A stretch of 64,000 nt of DNA from Exiguobacterium marinum DSM 16307. Lineage in GTDB: Bacteria > Bacillota > Bacilli > Exiguobacteriales > Exiguobacteriaceae. How positions within the stretch are numbered: position 1 is the first letter of the stretch; each line of letters begins with the position of its first letter. Below the pieces are notes generated by a model, which saw only the letters and a list, made by a program, of their open reading frames with translations, was not told the origin of the DNA and searched no databases. Of this stretch, positions 16,667-23,977 are shown piece by piece. A program made the translations under genes and the position numbers. The DNA is taken from positions 883,662 through 947,661 of the forward strand of contig NZ_KK211189.1 of the NCBI RefSeq assembly GCF_000620845.1, in the 5' to 3' direction.

Positions 16667-17185
16667 ATGATGCCAAATGTAGTGTTATATATTGCGATGA
16701 GTTTAGACGGAAAGATTGCTCGGTCGAACGACCAGCTTGATTGGTTGTTCGCGGTAGATGGGGACGGGGACAACGGCTATGCCGAGTTTTTCAAAACGAT
16801 TGGTGCCGTCATCATGGGACGGAAGACGTATGAGGAAGTCCTTCAATTGTCAGAAGAGTACCCATATAAAGACATGCCGAACTATATTATGACGAGGAAC
16901 CCTGATCGTGAAGCCGAGCATGTCACGTTCACAGATGAGTCGATTGAAGAGCTGATCCATCGGCTGAAAAGAGAAGTCGATCAAGACATCTGGCTTATCG
17001 GTGGGGGTGAAGTCATCAAAGCGGCGATGGAACATGATTTGATTGACCGGTATGAGATTGCGATTGCTCCAATCGTGTTAGGAGAGGGGATACCGCTCTT
17101 CCCAGAAGGTACGGAAGAGACGAAACTTCAACTGACGAATCAGCGTGCATCCGGTCAATTTGTAATGGTGACATATCAAAACTAA
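16667..17185 (+). CDS. Dihydrofolate-reductase-fold protein (RibD C-terminal family)
   Basis: 172 residues. YIAMSLDGKIA (near 7-17), AVIMGRKTYEEV (near 45), and LIGGGEVIKAAMEHDLIDRYEIAIAPIVLGEGIPLF match the RibD_C/YwjB group of NADPH-dependent reductases. These are not classical FolA and the substrate is usually unknown. AAGGAGG precedes two adjacent ATGs (16667, 16670), either of which could start it. Long upstream extensions of the frame have no RBS. Confidence 0.88.
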   Translation: MMPNVVLYIAMSLDGKIARSNDQLDWLFAVDGDGDNGYAEFFKTIGAVIMGRKTYEEVLQLSEEYPYKDMPNYIMTRNPDREAEHVTFTDESIEELIHRLKREVDQDIWLIGGGEVIKAAMEHDLIDRYEIAIAPIVLGEGIPLFPEGTEETKLQLTNQRASGQFVMVTYQN

Positions 17186-17192
17186 ATTTGAG

Positions 17193-17219
17193 TCGAGTCC
17201 AATCAAGGCTCGATTTTTT
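17193..17219 (+). terminator. Terminator of the DHFR-fold gene
   Basis: TCGAG (17193-17197) pairs with CTCGA (17209-17213) with an inner CC/GG, followed by six Ts. The following ~215 bases to 17435 hold no gene; only an ATTGG/CCAAT inverted repeat was seen. Confidence 0.7.
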
Positions 17220-17435
17220 GGTGGTATGTAGAATGATAATAATCGACTTACTTTGAATAAACACGGAATTCATATCTCCGTCTCAATTGGTATTGCCAAT
17301 GGGAAGAGGAAGTATCTTTATGTGATGTGTTTTTTACGAGAAGTTGGAGACACAAGGTGAATCACAGTCGTCTTTTCATTTATTCGAACAAAGACCTCCT
17401 TGAGTCAAAATAAGTGACCTATGTAACCGACCTAA

Positions 17436-17915
17436 TCACACATCCGATACACCGAGCTGATAAATCTGTTCATCCATCTCTGTCGTGAGATAAGTGAAGT
17501 TCAATTTTCTCAATAGCGCGATGGACGCCATGTTCTCCTCTAAGACACCGGCTTTGAACGCTTCCGCTCCTCGGTCGGCCAAGTGACGAATCAACTCCGA
17601 CATCACCTCGAACGCATAGCCTTTTCGAGCGTGAGTGGGCGAAATCGTGTAACCGATCCAATATGTTGTACCTTCCTGCTGGATATACACATCCCCAATC
17701 AGTTCACCGGTCACTTGGTCGATGATGGCGAGTTGCGCGCCTTGAAGAAGCGATTGTTCGCCGAGTAGGGCGTTTTCGTATTCTACGTAGCTAAGTCCTT
17801 TGAATGACTGATGCTTCATCCAGTCCAAGTCGTTCCGATACGTCATGAACGACTCGATGTCTTGTCGTTCGAACGGACGGATGAGACAGCGGGTTGTCGT
17901 GAGTGTTATGGTCAT
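17436..17915 (-). CDS. GNAT-family N-acetyltransferase
   Basis: About 159 residues. The RimJ/RimL-like pattern is present: TTTRCLIRPFERQDIESFMTYRND at the N-terminus, QLAIIDQVTGELIGDVYIQ, IGYTISPTHARKGYAFEVMSELI (the acetyl-CoA loop with RKGYA), and ENMASIALLRKLNF near the end. Substrate unknown. The frame can be extended to a TTG at 17924 that overlaps the upstream stop by 4 bp; neither start has a strong RBS. Probably co-transcribed with the small membrane protein upstream. Confidence 0.87.
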   Translation of the reverse strand: MTITLTTTRCLIRPFERQDIESFMTYRNDLDWMKHQSFKGLSYVEYENALLGEQSLLQGAQLAIIDQVTGELIGDVYIQQEGTTYWIGYTISPTHARKGYAFEVMSELIRHLADRGAEAFKAGVLEENMASIALLRKLNFTYLTTEMDEQIYQLGVSDV

Positions 17916-17920
17916 ATCAT

Positions 17921-18202
17921 TCAAACCATCTTCTTTTCTTTTTTGAATAGACCGACCAATAGAAGCGCAAGACCACTAAAGAAAATCACAGGAAAAATGA
18001 ACCACATGATTAGTGCGGCCCAACCGTTCTGCACACTTATTGCGTAGGAGAGTCCGATTGAAAAGGCCAAGGCTGGTGATATAGGAATCATGAGAGCGAC
18101 TCCCCATATTTTAAATTTTGTGTTTCGTGCTTCGCCTGTACTGAACCAATACGCTACAAATGCTCCTAAACTTGCGATGAGATATCCGATTGCAATCGCC
18201 AT
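17921..18202 (-). CDS. Small membrane protein, 93 aa
   Basis: 93 residues with three predicted membrane segments (about 3-20, 32-54, 61-87) and a basic tail LFKKEKKMV. No family recognised. GAAGGG lies upstream of the ATG. The end abuts the acetyltransferase gene, suggesting a two-gene unit. Confidence 0.65.
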   Translation of the reverse strand: MAIAIGYLIASLGAFVAYWFSTGEARNTKFKIWGVALMIPISPALAFSIGLSYAISVQNGWAALIMWFIFPVIFFSGLALLLVGLFKKEKKMV

Positions 18203-18283
18203 TCCATCAATCCCTTCTTTCGTGTCGACAGTTCAACCTCACACTTACTTTCTATTTATATAACTTAATCTCCTGTCATCCTT

Positions 18284-18313
18284 CAAAAAACCGAGCCCTC
18301 GAAGGACTCGGTT
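18284..18313 (-). terminator. Terminator of the gluconate operon
   Basis: On the minus strand ACCGAG-T-CC pairs with GG-G-CTCGGT, followed by TTTTTTG. Confidence 0.85.
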
Positions 18314-18318
18314 TGATG

Positions 18319-19818
18319 TCATACATGCTTCCGCTGAAAGGCTGAAATGGCTTCATATTCTTCCGATAGATGACGCGACAGACGAATGTAGATCGGTAAG
18401 AGTTCGCGATATACGTTCGTTGCTTCCATGTTCGCTGCATGCTCATGGGTCACTTGCGGAACCTCTTGAAACTCCTGAATGTCCCCAAAGGCATACTCCC
18501 CGAGCATGACGGCCCCGAGGCATGAACTTTCGTGACTTTCCGGCACGACGACCGGCGTATCGAAGATGTCTGCCATCATCTGGCGCCATAGGCTCGACTG
18601 GGCGAATCCACCCGTCGCATGGATCCGGTTCGGTGCGCCCGTCAACTCGTCGAGTGCGAGCATGACCGTATAGAGATTAAAGATGACACCTTCTAACACA
18701 GCACGGATGAAGTGTTCGCGTTTATGGTGAATGCTGAGTCCGAAGAAGGAACCACGGGCGTTCGAATCCCAAAGTGGTGCCCGTTCACCCATCAAATACG
18801 GATGGAACAAGAGACCGTCCGCACCCGGTTTGACCGTTTCTGCGATTCGGGTCAACACGTCGTACGCATCAATCCCGAGTCGTTTCGCCGTCTCGACCTC
18901 ACTTGCCGCGAACTCGTCACGGAGCCAACGGAGGATGATGCCACCGTTATTGACGGGTCCACCGATTACCCAATGTTTGTCCGTCAGTGCATAACAGAAG
19001 ATGCGACCTTTCGGGTCTTCGACAGGCTCCGAGACGACCGTTCGAATGGCGCCACTCGTCCCGATCGTCACGGCGACAACACCTTGTTCGAAGGCACCGA
19101 CACCGAGATTTGAGAGTACGCCGTCGCTTGCCCCGATGACGAGCGGGAAATCAAAACCGAGTGTCTCGGTCACTTCAGGCGTCACGTGTAAAATTTCTGT
19201 CGTCGGAACGAGTTCTGACAGACGATCTGGCGTCACACCGGCGACTTCGAGTGCTTCCGCATCCCAATCCCGTTGTTTCAAATTGAATAGTCCCGTCGCT
19301 GAAGCGATGGAGTGGTCGACGACGAAGCGTCCCGTCAACCGATAGAAGACATACTCTTTGATGGAGACGAACTTGTCCGTCTGTTCAAACACATCCGGAT
19401 GTTCCGCCTTCAGCCAACGTAACTTCGACAGCGGAGCCATCGGATGAACGGGTGTGCCGGTACGCATATGGAGAGCGCTCGCGTCAAAGTCGCGTTTGAT
19501 TTCTTGCGTATACGGGTTCGCACGACTGTCGGCCCATGTGATGCTGTTTGTGAGCGGACGTCCTAATGCGTCGAGTGCGATCAAGCTGTGCATCGCCGAA
19601 CTGAATGATGCGAAGCGAATCGGACCATCCGCTTTGGCGCGAACCGCCGAGACGGCTTCGAGCACGGCCCCATAGATGATGACCGGATCTTGCTCGGCCG
19701 TCTCCGTATCGGGCGTGAGAAGCGGATACAACACGTTATGTACCGCCAGTTGTTGATGACCGTTGAACAGGACGGCTTTCGTACTTGTCGTCCCGATATC
19801 GACCCCAATCGTAAACAC
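18319..19818 (-). CDS. gntK: Gluconokinase (FGGY family)
   Basis: 499 residues, normal for FGGY kinases. N-terminal phosphate loop GVDIGTTSTKAVLF (5-18), substrate region FSSAMHSLIALD, ITWADSRA near 93, and the C-terminal ATP motif TIGTSGAIRTV and GGPVNNGGIILRW. The TTSTKAVLF and WADSRA forms match GntK rather than xylulokinase or glycerol kinase. It converts gluconate to 6-phosphogluconate for the Gnd enzyme upstream. Last gene of the gluconate cluster, 16 nt after gntP. Confidence 0.93.
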   Translation of the reverse strand: MFTIGVDIGTTSTKAVLFNGHQQLAVHNVLYPLLTPDTETAEQDPVIIYGAVLEAVSAVRAKADGPIRFASFSSAMHSLIALDALGRPLTNSITWADSRANPYTQEIKRDFDASALHMRTGTPVHPMAPLSKLRWLKAEHPDVFEQTDKFVSIKEYVFYRLTGRFVVDHSIASATGLFNLKQRDWDAEALEVAGVTPDRLSELVPTTEILHVTPEVTETLGFDFPLVIGASDGVLSNLGVGAFEQGVVAVTIGTSGAIRTVVSEPVEDPKGRIFCYALTDKHWVIGGPVNNGGIILRWLRDEFAASEVETAKRLGIDAYDVLTRIAETVKPGADGLLFHPYLMGERAPLWDSNARGSFFGLSIHHKREHFIRAVLEGVIFNLYTVMLALDELTGAPNRIHATGGFAQSSLWRQMMADIFDTPVVVPESHESSCLGAVMLGEYAFGDIQEFQEVPQVTHEHAANMEATNVYRELLPIYIRLSRHLSEEYEAISAFQRKHV

Positions 19819-19834
19819 ACAATCACTTCCTAAC

Positions 19835-21178
19835 TTAGATGATAAATAGGCTAATCAAGAACACAACGGCGAAGCCCGTGAGTCCGATAATTGTTTCCAT
19901 AATCGTCCACGACTTGAGCGTGTCTTTCACGTCGAGACCGAAGTAACGGTTGACGAGCCAGAAGCCCGAGTCGTTGACGTGCGAGAGGACTGTCGCTCCT
20001 GAGGCGATGGCGATGACAATCAAACCGAGTGCCGCGCCCGTGATGTTTTGAATTTCGAGTAGTGGTGTGATGAGTCCGGCTGCTGTGACCATCGAGACCG
20101 TTGCCGACCCTTGGGCGACACGAACGACCGTCGCAATCAAGAAGGCGAGGACAATCGCCGGAAGTGGGGAACCGGCCATCATTTCACCGAGTACGTCACC
20201 GACACCTGAGTCGATGAGCACTTGTTTGAACACACCACCGGCCCCTGTGACGAGGATGATGATCCCAGCTGGTTCGAGCGCTTTCGTTGCAATCTCTTGG
20301 ACCTCGTCACGTGAATAGCCACGACGTGTCCCGAGGAAGACGAACGTGAGAAGCGTCGCGATCGTCAAGGCGACGAACGGATGTCCGAGGAACGTCAAGA
20401 AGTCACGGACGGCATTCCCTTCATCTAGAAGAACCGCTGATAATGTGTTCGCTAAAATTAGCACGAGCGGAATCAAGATGAGCGATAAAATCATTTTGAA
20501 GCTCGGTAATTCTTTCGATGTATCGATTTCTTCGAATTCCATGTAGTCTGGAATCGTCACATGAATCTTCTTAGCAATATACTTCCCAAAAACAGGACCT
20601 GCTAAAATCATGGATGGAATCCCGGCGAGGACACCGAACAAGATGACCCATCCGAGGTCAGCACCAATCAAGTTGGCCACGGCGATTGGACCAGGTGTCG
20701 GTGGGATGAAGCTATGCGTGACTGCGAGACCTGCGAGGAGCGGAATCCCGTAGTAGAGAAGCGAACGTCCCGTCTTTTTGGCGAGACCGTATACGATTGG
20801 GACGAGAATGATGAATCCGACATCAAAGAAGACCGGGACGGCGACGATGAAGCCTGTAATCCCGAGTGCCCATTGCGCTTTATCTTCTCCGAACTTACTG
20901 ACGAGCGTCTGGGCGAGGCGTTCCGCTCCACCTGACACCTCGAGCATCTTCCCGAACATCGCACCGAGACCGACGACGACGGCGACGAAGCCGAGCGTTC
21001 CGCCCATCCCGCTCTGGATGGAAGCGATGACGTCCCCGAGTGGCATGCCGGCCGCGACCCCGACGATGAGACTGACAAGTAACAACGAAACGAATGCGTG
21101 AAGCTTTGTGCGAATGACTAAAAATAAAAGCAAGAAGATCCCGGCTAAGGCGATCAAAATAAGTGTTGAGCCAGACAT
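19835..21178 (-). CDS. gntP: Gluconate:H+ symporter (GntP family)
   Basis: 447 residues, about 12 to 14 membrane segments. GntP features are visible: GMGGTLGFVAVVVGLGAMFGKMLE near 55-80, THSFIPPTPGPIAVA near 155, GGVFKQVLIDSGVG near 310, and LSHVNDSGFWLVNRYF near 395. It brings gluconate into the cell. AGGGGGA precedes the ATG. The promoter with an internal cre box just upstream suggests gntP-gntK can be transcribed apart from the 6-phosphogluconate dehydrogenase gene. Confidence 0.93.
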   Translation of the reverse strand: MSGSTLILIALAGIFLLLFLVIRTKLHAFVSLLLVSLIVGVAAGMPLGDVIASIQSGMGGTLGFVAVVVGLGAMFGKMLEVSGGAERLAQTLVSKFGEDKAQWALGITGFIVAVPVFFDVGFIILVPIVYGLAKKTGRSLLYYGIPLLAGLAVTHSFIPPTPGPIAVANLIGADLGWVILFGVLAGIPSMILAGPVFGKYIAKKIHVTIPDYMEFEEIDTSKELPSFKMILSLILIPLVLILANTLSAVLLDEGNAVRDFLTFLGHPFVALTIATLLTFVFLGTRRGYSRDEVQEIATKALEPAGIIILVTGAGGVFKQVLIDSGVGDVLGEMMAGSPLPAIVLAFLIATVVRVAQGSATVSMVTAAGLITPLLEIQNITGAALGLIVIAIASGATVLSHVNDSGFWLVNRYFGLDVKDTLKSWTIMETIIGLTGFAVVFLISLFII

Positions 21179-21200
21179 TGAGTGTTCCCCCTAAATTCCG

Positions 21201-21229
21201 AATATGTAACCGTTTACAGTTTCTGACAA
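21201..21229 (-). promoter_or_regulatory. gntP promoter with cre box in the spacer
   Basis: On the minus strand TTGTCA (21224-21229), 17 nt, CATATT (21201-21206). The spacer holds TGTAAACGGTTACA (21205-21218 on the plus strand as its complement), a perfect CcpA core. CcpA binding would exclude RNA polymerase. Confidence 0.75.
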
Positions 21230-21230
21230 A

Positions 21231-21258
21231 GGAAAAGGCCAACTCCCCGTGACCTTTT
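21231..21258 (-). terminator. Possible terminator between gnd and gntP
   Basis: On the minus strand AAGGTCA pairs with TGGCCTT (one G-T pair), followed by TTCCTTT. With the promoter just downstream it would split the cluster into two units. Confidence 0.55.
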
Positions 21259-21268
21259 CAAACATTCC

Positions 21269-22150
21269 TTACTTCTTGACGACCGCGTGGCCACCGAACT
21301 CATTGCGAAGCGCGGCGACGACTTTTCCAGAGAACGTGTCATCTTCGAGTGAACGGTAGCGCATCATGAGCGAAAGGGCGATAACCGGTGCCGCTGCCTG
21401 AAGTTCGAGTGCTGTCTCGACCGTCCATTTTCCTTCACCGGACGAATGCATGACCCCACGAATCTCATCAAGCTTCGCATCTTTCTTGAAAGCATTCTCT
21501 GTGAGCTCCATGAGCCAAGAACGGACGACCGAGCCGTGGTTCCAGACACGTGCGACTTGTTCATAGTCGTAGTCGAACGGGCTCTTCTCCAAGATATCAA
21601 ATCCTTCGGCAATCGCCTGCATCATCCCATACTCGATGCCGTTATGGATCATCTTCAAGAAGTGACCGCTTCCGGCAGGACCCGTATACAAGTAGCCGTT
21701 CTCGACAGACAGATCTTTGAAGATTGGTTCAATCGTTGGCCACGCCTCCGCGTCACCCCCGACCATCGTACAGGCACCGTTTCGTGCCCCGTCCGTGCCT
21801 CCGCTCGTCCCGCAATCGAAGAATTTGATCTCTTTCTCGGCGAACTGTTCGGCGCGTGCGACCGAGAGTTTGTAGTTCGAGTTCCCGCCGTCGATGACGA
21901 TGTCGCCTGGCTCGAGTCGCTCATACAATTCGGCGAGCACCGCTTCCGTGACGTCTCCGGCCGGGACCATCGCCCAGATGATACGTGGTGTCGACAACTT
22001 GCTCACGACATCTTCGAGTGTCGGCACGATGGAGAACGCGTCCGAAGTGACATTCCCGACGTCCGTCCCGACGACCGTGTGTCCGTGGTCGCTCAAGTTG
22101 AGTGCCAAGTTGTATCCCATCTTACCTAAACCAATCAAACCAATTTCCAT
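21269..22150 (-). CDS. gnd: 6-phosphogluconate dehydrogenase, decarboxylating (short form), copy 1
   Basis: 293 residues, typical of the short NAD-preferring 6PGDH class. NAD-binding GLIGLGKMGYNLA (4-16), substrate loop DGGNSNYKLSVARAE, GTSGGTDGARNGACTMVGG, and the catalytic segment GHFLKMIHNGIEYGMM. It oxidises and decarboxylates 6-phosphogluconate to ribulose 5-phosphate. Context with gntP and gntK gives its role in gluconate catabolism. A second copy at 30283-31167 is roughly three-quarters identical by eye. RBS AGGGGTG. Confidence 0.93.
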   Translation of the reverse strand: MEIGLIGLGKMGYNLALNLSDHGHTVVGTDVGNVTSDAFSIVPTLEDVVSKLSTPRIIWAMVPAGDVTEAVLAELYERLEPGDIVIDGGNSNYKLSVARAEQFAEKEIKFFDCGTSGGTDGARNGACTMVGGDAEAWPTIEPIFKDLSVENGYLYTGPAGSGHFLKMIHNGIEYGMMQAIAEGFDILEKSPFDYDYEQVARVWNHGSVVRSWLMELTENAFKKDAKLDEIRGVMHSSGEGKWTVETALELQAAAPVIALSLMMRYRSLEDDTFSGKVVAALRNEFGGHAVVKK

Positions 22151-22192
22151 ATTGTCACCCCTGAAAAAGAATTTTTTTCCGTCTCTAGATTT

Positions 22193-22223
22193 ATCATATC
22201 AAAATAAATTCGACTTACAAGTC
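22193..22223 (-). promoter_or_regulatory. Promoter of gnd copy 1 with palindrome over the -35
   Basis: On the minus strand TTGTAA (22215-22220), 16 nt, TATGAT (22193-22198). The -35 is embedded in the palindrome GACTTGTAAGTC (22212-22223). It resembles in part the ACTTGTATACAAGT operator I recall for B. subtilis GntR, but no GntR of that class is in the window. Confidence 0.6.
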
Positions 22224-22251
22224 TAATGACGGAATTTTTTTCGAGTAATGC

Positions 22252-22287
22252 AAAAAAAGCGTCCCGGCTTAATTCGTAGGCGGGACG
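22252..22287 (-). terminator. Terminator downstream of the MFS gene
   Basis: On the minus strand CGTCCCG (22281-22287) pairs with CGGGACG (22260-22266), followed by GCTTTTTTT. It lies about 110 nt past the MFS stop; the stretch between holds no gene that I can support. Confidence 0.75.
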
Positions 22288-22400
22288 ACGGACAGGCACT
22301 CTTATATAGATACAAGAACGAACGATCAATCTTTGAGAGTGAATAAAATTCCCGAAATGCGATACAAGCATTGATTAGTAACAAAGTGATTGCGGTAACC

Positions 22401-23606
22401 TTAAGACGAAACTTTCATTTGGTTCAGCCTGTCAAATAGCTTCGCATACAGCCCCATACCGATGAGTGCCGACAGCAAGATGAGTGTGAACACAGCGAGC
22501 GGGGAGAGAAATCCTGATGCAAATACCGTCACCGGTGCGAGGAACTTGCCGATTGTGTTTTGGAGCGTATCGGTCGCGAGGTATTGTCCACGTGACTCGA
22601 TTGGTGCATAGTGACTAACGAAACTCTGACTGACGGGAGAACGAATCAGCTCCCCGAACGTGAACATGGTCGTGACGATGAGCAAGTACCAGATATTTGA
22701 TGAGAAGGCGACGAGAAACGTCCCGAAACCTCCTAGGAAAGTCGACAATAGTAAAACACGCCGTTCGTCCCATGCCCGAAACACACGTGTGACAGGAATG
22801 ATGAAGACGACGAACAAGAGGCCGTTATATGCAACGAGCCAGCCGAATAAGACTGTATTCGAGACGTTGAACGTGGCCGGAGTTTGTTCAATCAAATAGA
22901 CAGGTAAATACACGTCTAGCTGCATGATTGGGATTAAGGCGAATACGCCAGCAATCAGATAGAGGCGAAAAAGCGGGTCAATCAAAATCGTCGCATACGA
23001 CCGCCATTGGGTGAAAAATGTCGTTGCGACCGTCTTCTCGGTCGAGACCGGTCGTGTCTCACTGGTTAGAACCGCGAGCAAACCCCCGTAACCAAAAAGA
23101 ACAAGGGCGCAGCCGAGGAGGAGCGCCTGACGATACTCGAAAAAGAGGACCGCACCAAGAAGCGGACCGAGAACAGCACCGATATTGTTCGAAGCCATAA
23201 ACGTCGCGAATACATTCCGTAAATGTTCAGTCGGAACGAGGTCGGCGACCATCGCCGAGCTGGCCGGTTTGTAGATGGCACCCATAAAACCGATGCTGAT
23301 GTAGGTGATGTAATCGACATAGGCGTTCGTTGATAAAGCGAAAACGAGGAATAGGAAACCTTGTGAGAACGTCCCGGCGAGCATGACGGGGCGGCGACCA
23401 ATCTCATCTGCAAGCGAACCGCCAATCAAGCTGCCGACTAGCAGGAACAACGGTGGCACGGCCATGAGTAGTCCGGCTAGCTCAACACCGAGCGTCCGGG
23501 CGAAATAGACGGTGATGAATGGAAAGTACATCCAAAACAAGAGGTTGAATAAGCCTTCGCCGAATAAGCGGACTTTCAGATTGAGGTCCCAACGGTATAA
23601 TTCCAT
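22401..23606 (-). CDS. MFS transporter (DHA1-type, probable efflux)
   Basis: 401 residues, 12 membrane segments. The MFS loop 2-3 motif appears as GGSLADEIGRRPVML (near 63-77) and the motif-C-like region as NNIGAVLGPLLGAVLF (near 140). The pattern fits the MdtG/YfmO-like drug-exporter group. Substrate cannot be read from sequence. RBS AAAGGAG precedes the ATG. Stands alone. Confidence 0.88.
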   Translation of the reverse strand: MELYRWDLNLKVRLFGEGLFNLLFWMYFPFITVYFARTLGVELAGLLMAVPPLFLLVGSLIGGSLADEIGRRPVMLAGTFSQGFLFLVFALSTNAYVDYITYISIGFMGAIYKPASSAMVADLVPTEHLRNVFATFMASNNIGAVLGPLLGAVLFFEYRQALLLGCALVLFGYGGLLAVLTSETRPVSTEKTVATTFFTQWRSYATILIDPLFRLYLIAGVFALIPIMQLDVYLPVYLIEQTPATFNVSNTVLFGWLVAYNGLLFVVFIIPVTRVFRAWDERRVLLLSTFLGGFGTFLVAFSSNIWYLLIVTTMFTFGELIRSPVSQSFVSHYAPIESRGQYLATDTLQNTIGKFLAPVTVFASGFLSPLAVFTLILLSALIGMGLYAKLFDRLNQMKVSS

Positions 23607-23757
23607 AGATATGCTCCTTTCAAGAGTCTCTCTTTAATGTAAGAGGTCGTGGAGAGAAAGAATAGACTTATGTTGCGGGATTTGCTAGACTAAAAATAGA
23701 AAAAGCGAATATATAGGCGCTTGTTTGCGTTGTACTATAAAACGAACGTATGTTTGT

Positions 23758-23794
23758 AAAATGACCTCCGATATAATCATCGGAGGTCATTTTT
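23758..23794. terminator. Perfect bidirectional terminator in the 23607-23977 gap
   Basis: AAAATGACCTCCGAT pairs perfectly with ATCGGAGGTCATTTT around a six-base loop. It directly follows the stop of the gene fragment at 23793-23930. The rest of the gap (23607-23757) should contain the MFS promoter; I see no gene there. Confidence 0.85.
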
Positions 23795-23930
23795 ATTGTG
23801 TCGTCTTCATCGATTTAAAGCTATGGGCGAAAGATCCCTCAAATAGCTCGTCATTTTCAGGCAACAATTTTCCAATCATCGAGAGGTGTCGGGTAACCTG
23901 TGCGCATTGCTCGGTGTGACTCAGCGATCG
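23793..23930 (-). pseudogene. C-terminal remnant of an unrecognised gene
   Basis: A 45-codon stretch on the minus strand reads like genuine protein (…TRHLSMIGKLLPENDELF then EGSFAHSFKSMKTTQ) and stops exactly at the base of a strong terminator, as real genes do. Upstream it is closed by an in-frame TGA (23931-23933) and then runs into the terminator of the next gene. The only internal ATG would give 28 residues. I infer the 3' end of a gene whose 5' part was deleted. The family is not recognised. Confidence 0.4.
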
Positions 23931-23943
23931 TCAAAATCCTAGT

Positions 23944-23972
23944 AAAAAATCGACCCCCGTCATGGAGGTCGA
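23944..23972 (-). terminator. Terminator of the MHYT-GGDEF-EAL gene
   Basis: On the minus strand TCGACC (23967-23972) pairs with GGTCGA (23950-23955), followed by TTTTTT. Confidence 0.85.
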
Positions 23973-23977
23973 ATGAA

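Noticed and set aside
22135-22371. Minus-strand 78-residue frame upstream of gnd copy 1
   Set aside because: It runs through a terminator and the gnd promoter, overlaps the gnd start, and has no RBS or family resemblance.
23725-23919. Plus-strand 64-residue frame in the 23607-23977 gap
   Set aside because: It spans the perfect terminator hairpin, has no RBS, and lies antisense to the more protein-like minus-strand fragment.
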